Part shown: positions 7,636 through 14,859 of the stretch, piece by piece
Layout of the letters: each line of letters opens with the position of its first letter
Position numbering within the stretch: the first letter of the stretch is position 1
NCBI GenBank assembly: GCA_003193925.1
Contig: PSPG01000008.1
Coordinates: forward strand, 73,848-137,847
DNA from: Candidatus Thalassarchaeum betae
Lineage (GTDB): Archaea > Thermoplasmatota > Poseidoniia > Poseidoniales > Thalassarchaeaceae
Length of the DNA stretch: 64,000 nt
Direction: 5' to 3'
Notes under the pieces: model-generated
What the model was told of the DNA's origin: nothing
Databases searched by the model: none
The model's input: the letters and a program-made list of their open reading frames with translations, nothing else
Program-made: the position numbers and the translations under genes

Positions 7636-8454
7636 TTAGTCGTCACGCGACCTAGAACGGCTCCACGAAGATGCCAGCGCTAGAGTGCCCAACCCAGACA
7701 ACAGCCCGAATCCGGGTAGCGCCCCGACTCCGGGAAGCATCCCATCTTCCTCAGGCTCCTCATCTTCGACGATTTCGGGAGCGTCCACGATTGGGAACCG
7801 AATCTGAGATCGCATCCCATCTTGGTTGTTCGCGTAATACAGCCGGAAGGAACCTCCGCATTTCAGCACCTGCAAAGGCCCACTGCACGGAGTCCCCGAT
7901 GAATCCCAACCCACCTTGGAAATCTCAAACCTGATCCCCGGCTCATCGCCGCTTCGGTTCCACCTGGTCATGTTTGAATCGACGTCGAGCTCCCAAGTGA
8001 TTTGCTCGTCCTCGTCTGTCACTAGATCCGGGAACGCCTTGCGAGCAACTTCCACATCACCTTTCATCAGGGTGATGTTGAAGTCCTCGTCTGCGTCGTC
8101 TTCGGCTTCCGCGTGATCCACCCTGAGACCGAATTCGATCAATATCTTCCCCGTGGGGTTCAGGAACACGTCCTCATCGAAGGTGTACTTCATCTGGCAG
8201 GTGATGTCGACCTCCAGACGTTGACTGTCACTTCCGTCAACCTCCTCCCCATACCCGTCATCTGCAGCTCCTGCTGAGCCCTCGGCATCGAAATTCTGCC
8301 AGCAGTCGGATATGTCGTCATTCCCCCAGAAGTACAACATATTATTGCTTGGAGAGGGTTGCTCGGGACCCACGATCTGGGCCGATACCGGAGCAGCGGC
8401 CGTTGAAGAGCCCAGCAGCATGACGAGAAGCACGGCGACGATCCTCCTTATCAT
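7636..8454 (-). CDS. secreted surface protein with PGF-CTERM-like C-terminus
   Basis: The ATG at 8454 starts a clear signal peptide (MIRRIVAVLLVMLLGSSTAA with an A-P-V-S-A type cleavage region). The mature part, about 220 residues, is acidic, contains four Cys and is predicted to be extracellular; I recognise no enzyme motif. After an acidic linker the C-terminus reads LPGFG, a short hydrophobic stretch and SRSRSRDD. That order (PGF motif, hydrophobic helix, basic tail) is the layout of archaeosortase-processed PGF-CTERM proteins, although the helix is short. The longer upstream frame to 8673 only re-reads the duplicated module backwards and is not used. It lies between the two module copies, on the opposite strand. 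Confidence 0.7.
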   Translation of the reverse strand: MIRRIVAVLLVMLLGSSTAAAPVSAQIVGPEQPSPSNNMLYFWGNDDISDCWQNFDAEGSAGAADDGYGEEVDGSDSQRLEVDITCQMKYTFDEDVFLNPTGKILIEFGLRVDHAEAEDDADEDFNITLMKGDVEVARKAFPDLVTDEDEQITWELDVDSNMTRWNRSGDEPGIRFEISKVGWDSSGTPCSGPLQVLKCGGSFRLYYANNQDGMRSQIRFPIVDAPEIVEDEEPEEDGMLPGVGALPGFGLLSGLGTLALASSWSRSRSRDD

Positions 8455-8502
8455 CAGAAACCGCACGAGAATCGCGCCGTTTGAGGTTATCCCATCTCGT
8501 CT

Positions 8503-8721
8503 GCGCCGACTCCGATGAGCAACTGTACAAGGACGACAGGTTCTCGCTGAGTGCATCCCATCCCCTCGCTTTTTTCTCTCGCCCTGTACACCCGAATAAG
8601 GCGGTTGCGAGGCTATGCAAAGTCCCGTTTCCGTATTTCTAACCGACAAAAGTTCCATTCGTATCACCACCATCCCGGGGCGTGGAACCCGTAGACGAGT
8701 GGACCGTGGCCGAACTCAAGG
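8503..8721 (+). repeat. duplicated 5' module, copy B
   Basis: Second copy of the module at 7196-7413, about 90% identical by eye over ~206 gap-free bases. The inverted repeat is TGTACAAGG (8524-8532) and CCCTGTACA (8582-8590), with one mismatch compared with copy A. The right end covers the first ~13 codons of the SAP-domain gene (GTG 8682). The left ~180 bases lie in the gap between divergent genes and would carry the promoter and leader of the rightward gene. Confidence 0.85.
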
Positions 8722-9545
8722 CCGAACTCAAGGAACTCGGGCTCTCAAACAGTGGGAACAAGCAGGAGTTGTACGACCGCCTGGTCGAATACGAGGAGGG
8801 TGAGGACTGGGACGAGGATGAATCGGGCTTCGACGCCTCTGATCTGGCTCGCTCTTTCGCTGGTGCCATGGTGAGGAACAGAGTCGCCATAGGGGCGGTC
8901 TCCGCGGTAGTTATCCTAGTCGTCGCAGTGGCATTCGCCGGCCCGATGCTGCTCGACCTGTTCCGGCAGGAGGGGGCGAGCGAGCCGGAGGTGTACGTCT
9001 GGGAGTTCACGGTAGAGGAGAGGAACGTTACCGATGTCAAGAGTTACTTCATCAACGATGACACCACCGAGAGTGTGGTGGTCACGGTTCCGCTTACGAG
9101 GAACCTCTCTAGCATATACATCGGGGCCTACTGGCGGGAGTCTGACGAGCAGCCCGGGGGGATCATAGGCTGTGACGAGGTGACTATGGAGGTGTTTACC
9201 ACCGATGTGAACAAGACGAACCTCTACTCTCTATCCAATACCGATGCCGCTAGTTCGGACTGCGATGCCGATGGAACCGAGCCATGGGACCACATATGGT
9301 ACCAGTATGACCTCGAGCTTCCCAATATCACCGGTTTCGAGGGCACCGAGGAGGAGGCGCTTGCGATCTGGGATACCTACACGGGAATAGGGACCGGTGC
9401 GTGGCTCATCGATATCAGCGTGGACACTTACACCCTCTGGGGTCCAGTCTGTGACTGCGAGGATGGCGAGGACGTCAGGCTGACCGTTTCCTACATCGAG
9501 TACGATGTCAATATGGCGAAGGCGCAGCCCTCGACCGATGGGTAG
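8682..9545 (+). CDS. SAP-domain membrane protein with extracytoplasmic domain
   Basis: The N-terminal 35 residues form a SAP helix-turn-helix module (WTVAELKAELKELGLSNSG then NKQELYDRLVEY), which usually binds DNA. An acidic linker, one membrane helix (about residues 68-90, VAIGAVSAVVILVVAVAFAG) and a 190-residue extracytoplasmic domain with several Cys follow. The layout would place a possible DNA-binding module at the inner membrane face. GTG 8682 is the start because SAP homology begins immediately after it. It lies at the right edge of a duplicated module and converges, with no gap, on the EamA transporter gene. Exact role unknown. Confidence 0.7.
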   Translation: MEPVDEWTVAELKAELKELGLSNSGNKQELYDRLVEYEEGEDWDEDESGFDASDLARSFAGAMVRNRVAIGAVSAVVILVVAVAFAGPMLLDLFRQEGASEPEVYVWEFTVEERNVTDVKSYFINDDTTESVVVTVPLTRNLSSIYIGAYWRESDEQPGGIIGCDEVTMEVFTTDVNKTNLYSLSNTDAASSDCDADGTEPWDHIWYQYDLELPNITGFEGTEEEALAIWDTYTGIGTGAWLIDISVDTYTLWGPVCDCEDGEDVRLTVSYIEYDVNMAKAQPSTDG

Positions 9546-10463
9546 TCACTCTGATTCGACCGTGCTCGCAGAGCCATACAGAGTCACGGTGACTATAGCC
9601 ACCAGAACAAGGAAGACTCCGATGGCCTGGTTCTGCGAGTGGCCTTCCTGATGCAATATGAAATAACCCCAGATGAGCGTCAAAACAGGCTGCAGGAGGA
9701 TGGCGAAGGAAGTGTGTGCTGCTGGTAGACGCGGTAGAGCGTGGGCGATGGCCAGCCAACCGGCTACCTGACAAAGCAGTGCGAGCAGGATGAGCCAGCC
9801 GTGACCGGGCCAGATCGGCTGCAATTCTAGCGGTTCTATGGCCACGCTACTAAGTGGGAGCAAGCCGAGTACGAGCAGCCCGAGGGCGGCGCCTACCGTG
9901 GCGTCCAATTGCACAGAAGATGATGGTGCCAGTTCCCTGTTCGAGTATCGGAACAGGATGAGGAATGAGGAGTAGAAGAACGCAGCCATCATCCCGAATA
10001 CGACGCCTTTGACGGGGTCTTCGCCGTATGGCTCTGGATCGGCGAAGCCCGAAATCAGCGCCAATCCGATGATGACTACGGGAAGAGACAGCAGAATGGC
10101 CGGATTCGGCTTCTCTCCGAACAGCTTCCAAGATGCCAGGGTCACTATGATGACCTGTGAGTTGCCAATCAGCGTGGCGATGCCGATGCCGATGAAAATC
10201 ATCGAACTATGATACGAAAGCATATCGGGTGCGAGTATCAGTCCAGCGCCGAAGGCTGTCCATCGTGTGCGTGAGGAGCGCGTGTCGGCCTTGCGGACGA
10301 GATAAGCTAGCAATGCAAGCGCTGGGAGCGCGTACAGCATCCGGAAGAACGCCCCGGTAGATGGATTGGTGTCCGAGTAGACGTAGAACACGGGGGAGAA
10401 CGAGATAGCCACAGCGCCAGCCAGCGCTATCAGCATGGTTCGACGGTCCGAGTCGGCCGACAT
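9546..10463 (-). CDS. EamA/DMT-superfamily permease
   Basis: Ten hydrophobic segments in two repeats of five match the drug/metabolite transporter (EamA) fold of about 300 residues. Typical features are a first helix with SFSPVFYVYSDTNP, 'RMLYALPALALLAYL' in helix 2, and the second-repeat segments 'VLTLIWGYFILHQEGH' and 'AIGVFLVLVAIVTV'. These are inner-membrane exporters of metabolites or amino acids; the substrate cannot be assigned. ATG 10463 is the start. The neighbour upstream on the same strand is the Grx4-BolA pair, 10 bases away. Confidence 0.88.
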   Translation of the reverse strand: MSADSDRRTMLIALAGAVAISFSPVFYVYSDTNPSTGAFFRMLYALPALALLAYLVRKADTRSSRTRWTAFGAGLILAPDMLSYHSSMIFIGIGIATLIGNSQVIIVTLASWKLFGEKPNPAILLSLPVVIIGLALISGFADPEPYGEDPVKGVVFGMMAAFFYSSFLILFRYSNRELAPSSSVQLDATVGAALGLLVLGLLPLSSVAIEPLELQPIWPGHGWLILLALLCQVAGWLAIAHALPRLPAAHTSFAILLQPVLTLIWGYFILHQEGHSQNQAIGVFLVLVAIVTVTLYGSASTVESE

Positions 10464-10473
10464 AGCCGGCCAC

Positions 10474-10803
10474 CTACTCTGATTCGCCGTCCACGAGCAT
10501 CTGCTGGAGCTCGCCGCTCTCGTACATCTCCAGAGCTATGTCAGAGCCTCCGATGAGCTCGCCGTGAACGAATATCTGGGGCATTGTGGGGAAGTCCGAC
10601 CACGCGCAAACCGAGGGGATTGCTCGGTGGTCGGAGAGTATGTCGACGGTGACGAACGGCTGTCCGAGCTGCTGCAGCACCTTCGAGGCGCGGTTGGAGA
10701 ACCCGCACTGCGGCTCCTCCGGCGTCCCCTTCATGAAGAGTACCAGCCTGTTGTTGTCGACTATCTCTTGCAACTCCTCCGGGGACCAGTTGAATTCTGC
10801 CAC
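10474..10803 (-). CDS. grxD: monothiol glutaredoxin, Grx4/GrxD family
   Basis: The CGFS active site (Cys33-Gly-Phe-Ser36) identifies a monothiol glutaredoxin that binds a bridging [2Fe-2S] cluster with glutathione or another thiol. Other family marks are the LFMKGTPEEP loop, the WSDFPTMPQIFVHG strand with the cis-Pro and GGSDIALEM. At 110 residues it is the stand-alone size. I place the start at GTG 10803, where homology begins, 4 bases after the BolA stop; a longer frame to 10863 lies inside bolA and is not needed. The partner gene bolA directly upstream supports a Grx4-BolA cluster-handling complex. Confidence 0.9.
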   Translation of the reverse strand: MAEFNWSPEELQEIVDNNRLVLFMKGTPEEPQCGFSNRASKVLQQLGQPFVTVDILSDHRAIPSVCAWSDFPTMPQIFVHGELIGGSDIALEMYESGELQQMLVDGESE

Positions 10804-10807
10804 ATCA

Positions 10808-11131
10808 TCACCCCTTGTCCGGCCTGCGGATGTGCACCCCAAAGAACTCCACTTCTTCACCATGAGGGTCGAAAGCGGTGTCCCCGCTCTCTCCAGCCTG
10901 CTCCGGGGTCATGCACTTCAGATCCAGCGCATGCACGATGTTCTGCGCGATGTGGGGCTTGAAGTGGTTCAGGATCGGTCGCTGCCTCTGCAGCGGCCGC
11001 ACACCCTGGTAACTCTCCGAAATCACCCTGACATGGAAGTGGTCGCCACTGCCATGTAGGTCGGATGCCTCGACCTCGGCGTCGGGAACGACCTTTCGGA
11101 CCTCCTCGACCATCCACTGCTCTGTGACCAT
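10808..11131 (-). CDS. bolA: BolA-family protein
   Basis: BolA proteins pair with CGFS glutaredoxins to bind and pass on Fe-S clusters. The family core is visible: an N-terminal helix with PDAEVEASDLHGSGDHFHVRV, the strand continuing to SESYQGVRPLQRQRPI, and the HALDLKCMTPEQ segment. The His pair in GDHFHV is the usual ligand region. Length (107) is normal. ATG 11131 is the start, and grxD follows after 4 bases, so both are made together. A BolA-Grx4 pair is common in bacteria and eukaryotes and less usual in archaea. Confidence 0.9.
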   Translation of the reverse strand: MVTEQWMVEEVRKVVPDAEVEASDLHGSGDHFHVRVISESYQGVRPLQRQRPILNHFKPHIAQNIVHALDLKCMTPEQAGESGDTAFDPHGEEVEFFGVHIRRPDKG

Positions 11132-11173
11132 CGAGACTCCCCTCGGGGCTGAGTGCTTTGAATGCTCTCGGCG

Positions 11174-11884
11174 CTACTCGTCGAGAGCGGCGGTGATGGC
11201 AGCGAGGTTCTCGGCTATCGTGCCGCGGTCGTTGATGAGTCCTGATCCCACGACCGCGATGTCAATTCCCCACTCTGCAATCATTGCGGCGTTGTGGTCC
11301 TTCACGCCACCATCTATCATCAGCTTGGTAGCGCGCCCGCCGGCTGCAGACTGAGCATCGATGGCTGCGCGGAAGGCGCGCACCTTGTCCTCGACCTCAG
11401 GCATGAACTGCTGTCCGCCCTTGCCCGGGACAATAGACATCACCAGAACGAGGTCCAAGTCCTGTAGGAAGGGGAAGACATCCTCGGCTGGAGTGTCGGG
11501 GTTCAGCACGCAGCCGGCCTGCACTCCGGCGTCGTGCAGATTCTCGATTAGCGCGGGAAAGTCTCCTACGGCCTCAATGTGGGCGATTACCATGTCCACA
11601 CCGGCGTCGACGTACTGGTCCCAGGTCTCCTCAGCGTTTGTGATCATCAGATGGCAGTCGATGGTGACCTCGGAGCCGAGTCGGTCGCGTACAGAGCGTA
11701 TCAGAGCGGGGCCGAACGTGATTGTCCGGTTGACGACCCAGTTGCCGTCCATGACGTCCATATGGATCCAGTCTATGCCCGCGGCAATCGCTTCCTCCAG
11801 CGTCTCGCCGAGCCTCGAGAAGTCGGCTGTGAGGATGCTCGGCGTGACTTCCACGGGCCGTCGGGGGTGGCTTTCGGTTCTCAA
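11174..11884 (-). CDS. rpe: ribulose-phosphate 3-epimerase
   Basis: The TIM-barrel epimerase interconverts ribulose-5-phosphate and xylulose-5-phosphate. Signatures are VTPSILTADFSRLGE at the start, IHMDVMDGNWVVNRTI, the metal-binding DCHLMI strand, HIEA, VMSIVPGKGGQQFMPE and the phosphate-binding IDGGVKDHN and VVGSGLIN loops. Length (236) is slightly above the bacterial norm. The longest frame starts at a TTG (11884); the GTG at 11854 immediately before the conserved core is an equally good choice. The gene diverges from thioredoxin. Confidence 0.9.
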   Translation of the reverse strand: MRTESHPRRPVEVTPSILTADFSRLGETLEEAIAAGIDWIHMDVMDGNWVVNRTITFGPALIRSVRDRLGSEVTIDCHLMITNAEETWDQYVDAGVDMVIAHIEAVGDFPALIENLHDAGVQAGCVLNPDTPAEDVFPFLQDLDLVLVMSIVPGKGGQQFMPEVEDKVRAFRAAIDAQSAAGGRATKLMIDGGVKDHNAAMIAEWGIDIAVVGSGLINDRGTIAENLAAITAALDE

Positions 11885-11916
11885 TCCCTCGGCAGGGGAT
11901 TGTGCCTGCTAGAGAC

Positions 11917-11929
11917 ACAAATTGATAGG
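11917..11929. promoter_or_regulatory. AT-rich element between rpe and thioredoxin gene
   Basis: ACAAATTGATAGG is the only AT-rich box in the 79-base gap between the divergent epimerase and thioredoxin genes. It lies about 40 bases before the thioredoxin ATG and about 35 bases before the TTG of the epimerase frame. A shared promoter region is likely; which strand it serves is not clear. Confidence 0.35.
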
Positions 11930-11963
11930 ATGCGGATGCGGCGACGGTCCCACAGGTGAGCGA

Positions 11964-12281
11964 ATGGGGAAAGTTGTCGAGGCGAGTGACGCTGATTTCG
12001 ACATGGTGACTAACAGTGACGAGTGGGTCCTAGTGGACTTCTGGGCGCCTTGGTGCGGTCCGTGCAAGATGATTGCGCCGGTGCTTGAGCAGATCGCCGG
12101 AGAACGTGAAATCACCATAGCCAAGGTCAACACCGATGTCAATCAGCTCTCACCCGGGAAATACGGCGTCCGAGGTATACCGAACCTCATTCTGTTCCGC
12201 AACGGCCAACTCGTCGATCGGATGACCGGGGCCATGCCGAAGCTCGGGATGGACGACTGGCTCGACCGGCACATGGCCTAG
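11964..12281 (+). CDS. trxA: thioredoxin
   Basis: A single thioredoxin domain of 105 residues with the classical WCGPC active site (Cys31/Cys34), the preceding LVDFWAPW strand, the cis-Pro in GIPNLILF and the GQLVDRMTG turn. It reduces disulfides in cytoplasmic proteins. ATG 11964 with GTGAG just upstream is chosen over an ATG 14 codons earlier, which adds a Gly/Cys-rich tail unlike the family. The stop overlaps the convergent winged-helix/STAND gene by 4 bases. Confidence 0.93.
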   Translation: MGKVVEASDADFDMVTNSDEWVLVDFWAPWCGPCKMIAPVLEQIAGEREITIAKVNTDVNQLSPGKYGVRGIPNLILFRNGQLVDRMTGAMPKLGMDDWLDRHMA

Positions 12282-13822
12282 TCGACTGCCTCGCGCAGCC
12301 TCCGTGCTCGCTCCTCGTGCGGCGCGCCGACTTCCCTCAGCAGTCGGGCGCGCAGCGCCTCGTGCAGCCACATACCATCGCTGAGCTCCAGCATCAGGCC
12401 GCGTTCGAGCAGGTCTGCTGGCGGAGGGCCATCGGCGCCTGCAGCAGCCGCTAAGGTGGCCCATGGGACAGGGCGCTCTGCGACCGCGAGCAGGGCGAGC
12501 ATCTCCCGTCGGTCGCCGGGCAGCACGTCGAGTATCTCCTCGTCGAGGAAGCGCAGCCAGTCCTCGTGCAGGGTCTGGCCGTACATCTCGAGCAGTTCGA
12601 CGGCCAGCGGGTGCCCACCGGTGGCGCGATGGATTTCCTCTGCGGGCGCTTCGCTCGGCAAGTCGAGCGAAGCGAGCCACGCGGAGATCTCCTCGAGAGT
12701 CAGGCCCGAGAGGGAGAGTTCGGACACGCGTCCTCGCGTGTGCACATCGCGCCTGTCGTAGAAGGCGAGATTGGTGCGAGAAATCAGAAGCAGTCGCATC
12801 GGAGAAGCCTCAGCGATTTGTAGCAGCGCGCCGAACAGGTGCGCCCCGTCGGAGCCGATGTTGTGGACGTCGTCAAGTATCACCAGCAGTTCCTCCGAGG
12901 TGCCACCGCAGCGTCCATCCTCATCGAGCAGGTGAGCAATCAGGCGGCGACGATACTGATCGAGGTCGAGTCGGGCGCCGGGCTTGAGAGGGAGGGCCTC
13001 AAGGATGCTGTATGGGTCCTCGGAGTCGTCATCAGGGCCGATGCCGAGCCTGTGCAGCAGGCTCGTGGCGATACCCAGCGGAGAGTCCCATGGCTGGCAC
13101 GGGTAGTACATCACGTCAAGCTCTGGCTTGTCTCCAAGCAGCCCCTCGAGCCAGAAGGAGGCCAACGTGGTCTTACCGCACCCAGCGATGCCGGACAGCA
13201 CGAACATGGGCGTGGCCGAGGAGTGCCAGTCGTCCAGCCTCAGCTTCTCTGCAGACCTGCCGTGAACAGTGCGCGTCTCGGGCAGGCGCGTGTGGTAGGT
13301 GGAGTGGGCGCCCGCCAGCAGGGAGAGAGATCCAGGGGAGGGTGCGTCGTCGGGCTTGACGATGGCCCCGAAGCGGATGTCGCCGAAGTTCAGCACGCCC
13401 TCGTGCTGAGCGTGCATCAGGACCTGTAGCAGCGTCAATCCGGTCTGCAGCCGCGCTGCGGCCTCGTCGGCACGAACCTCCAGCAACTTGCCGTCGTGGC
13501 TGCGCAGGAGGATCTGGGTTGAGCGGAGGTCCGCAATGCGCTCGCGCGCCTCCGCGCGCCCCTCCTCGGTGAGTTGCCACGTCTTCTGGCGGCGCTCGTC
13601 CCCCCGGACAGTGCGAGTGTGCTCGGTGACCCAGTCGTTGGACATCAGCTCGCGCATCGAGCGAGACACGTTGGGCGGGTGCAGAGCGCATATCTCCGCG
13701 ATTCCGGGACGAGTCATCTCGTAGGTCACGAGGTAGTGGTCCGCTTGGTGGTCCTGCTCCCACAGATGCAGCAGAATGCGGTCCGAGACGGGTACGGAGA
13801 CCCGAGCGTCATTGCGCACCAT
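12278..13822 (-). CDS. winged-helix STAND-type ATPase regulator
   Basis: The N-terminal ~100 residues form a MarR-like winged helix (RPGIAEICALHPPNVSRSMREL as recognition region, then a basic wing RTVRGDERRQKTW). A P-loop NTPase follows, with Walker A GIAGCGKT at residues 211-218 and Walker B LLVILDDVH near 312-320, and then SRTNL and GGHPLAVELLEM segments typical of STAND/NB-ARC-type ATPases. The last ~90 residues look like a further winged helix, as in MalT-like proteins. STAND proteins act as ligand-gated switches. The ligand and target are unknown. It is a single gene, read towards thioredoxin and away from the ferritin-like/VIT1 gene. Confidence 0.8.
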   Translation of the reverse strand: MVRNDARVSVPVSDRILLHLWEQDHQADHYLVTYEMTRPGIAEICALHPPNVSRSMRELMSNDWVTEHTRTVRGDERRQKTWQLTEEGRAEARERIADLRSTQILLRSHDGKLLEVRADEAAARLQTGLTLLQVLMHAQHEGVLNFGDIRFGAIVKPDDAPSPGSLSLLAGAHSTYHTRLPETRTVHGRSAEKLRLDDWHSSATPMFVLSGIAGCGKTTLASFWLEGLLGDKPELDVMYYPCQPWDSPLGIATSLLHRLGIGPDDDSEDPYSILEALPLKPGARLDLDQYRRRLIAHLLDEDGRCGGTSEELLVILDDVHNIGSDGAHLFGALLQIAEASPMRLLLISRTNLAFYDRRDVHTRGRVSELSLSGLTLEEISAWLASLDLPSEAPAEEIHRATGGHPLAVELLEMYGQTLHEDWLRFLDEEILDVLPGDRREMLALLAVAERPVPWATLAAAAGADGPPPADLLERGLMLELSDGMWLHEALRARLLREVGAPHEERARRLREAVD

Positions 13823-13902
13823 GGGCCGGTGCGACCGCCCCGGCGCGCATCAAGCGTTCGTAGGGCTGCGCGCCCGGTTGAGATGGCTTTGGTCATATTC
13901 AA

Positions 13903-14808
13903 GTGAAAACGGCCTCAGCGCCCCACGTGGACGAATCCACACGAGCGAGGCTGCTCGAGCTGCAGCGCATGGAGGCGACCGAGGCGGAGGTGTACCGACG
14001 CCTCGCCAAGATGCAGCCCGACCCCGTCAACCAGTCAATACTCAACGGCATAGCGCTCGAGGAGGAGAGGCACGAGGCGGTCATCGCCAAGATGACCGGT
14101 GAGGAGGTCAAGGCGGACGGACTGCGGGTGATGAAGCAGGTCGTTCTGGCTAAGCTGTTCGGATTCACCTTCTCTGTCAAGTTGATGGAGGGGACCGAGC
14201 ACGATGCTGCTGCCGAGTACCGCGAACTGGGCCTCTACGACATCGCGGAGGAGGAGGAGGCTCACGAGCAGAATATGATCGACATGCTAGATGAGGAGCG
14301 TCTGCGCTACTCGGGAAGCGTGGTGCTGGGGATGTCAGACGCGCTGATCGAGCTGACGGGGGCCCTCGCCGGCCTCACCTTCGCCTTGCAGAGCCTGCAG
14401 CTGGTCGCGCTCGCGGGGCTGGTCACTGGTATCGCTGCCGCGTTCAGCATGGGGGCTTCGGAGTACCTGTCGTCTCGCGCGGAGAAGAAGGCGGAGTCTG
14501 CGATCAAGGCCGCGTTCTTCACCTGGCTGTCATATCTCGTGACCGTGTTCCTTCTGGTCGGCCCGTATTTGGTCTTCCAAGTCGACAGTCCTGACTTCCA
14601 TGGCTTAGAACCTCACGTTCAGGCTCTTATGTGCACCTTCGCGATAGGGCTCCTGATAGTCGCTGTGTTCAACATCTACGTGTCCGTGGTCGAGGAGGTC
14701 TCGTTCAGGAGCCGCTTCCTCGAGATGACTGGCATCCTCGGTGTGGTCAGTCTGATATCGTACGGCATCGGAATAGCCCTCAGAGGCATGCTCGGAATCG
14801 AAATCTGA
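13903..14808 (+). CDS. ferritin-like/VIT1 fusion iron transporter (erythrin-vacuolar iron transporter family, MbfA-like)
   Basis: The first ~140 residues carry paired Glu/His motifs of a rubrerythrin-like diiron domain (EATEAEVY, LEEERHEAVI, GTEHDAAAEY, EEEEAHEQN). From about residue 144 the CCC1/VIT1 membrane domain follows, with the LGMSDALIELTGALAGLTFA segment, a GASEYLSSRAEKK loop and further helices. In bacteria the same fusion (MbfA) exports Fe(II) and protects against peroxide; here it would be an inner-membrane iron or manganese exporter. The start is GTG 13903. It diverges from the STAND regulator gene with an 80-base gap, so that regulator might control it (inference). Confidence 0.85.
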   Translation: MKTASAPHVDESTRARLLELQRMEATEAEVYRRLAKMQPDPVNQSILNGIALEEERHEAVIAKMTGEEVKADGLRVMKQVVLAKLFGFTFSVKLMEGTEHDAAAEYRELGLYDIAEEEEAHEQNMIDMLDEERLRYSGSVVLGMSDALIELTGALAGLTFALQSLQLVALAGLVTGIAAAFSMGASEYLSSRAEKKAESAIKAAFFTWLSYLVTVFLLVGPYLVFQVDSPDFHGLEPHVQALMCTFAIGLLIVAVFNIYVSVVEEVSFRSRFLEMTGILGVVSLISYGIGIALRGMLGIEI

Positions 14809-14859
14809 GTAGGAATCAGCCTCCGCAACCTATGTGTCTGAGACCGCTCTCGCGAACCC

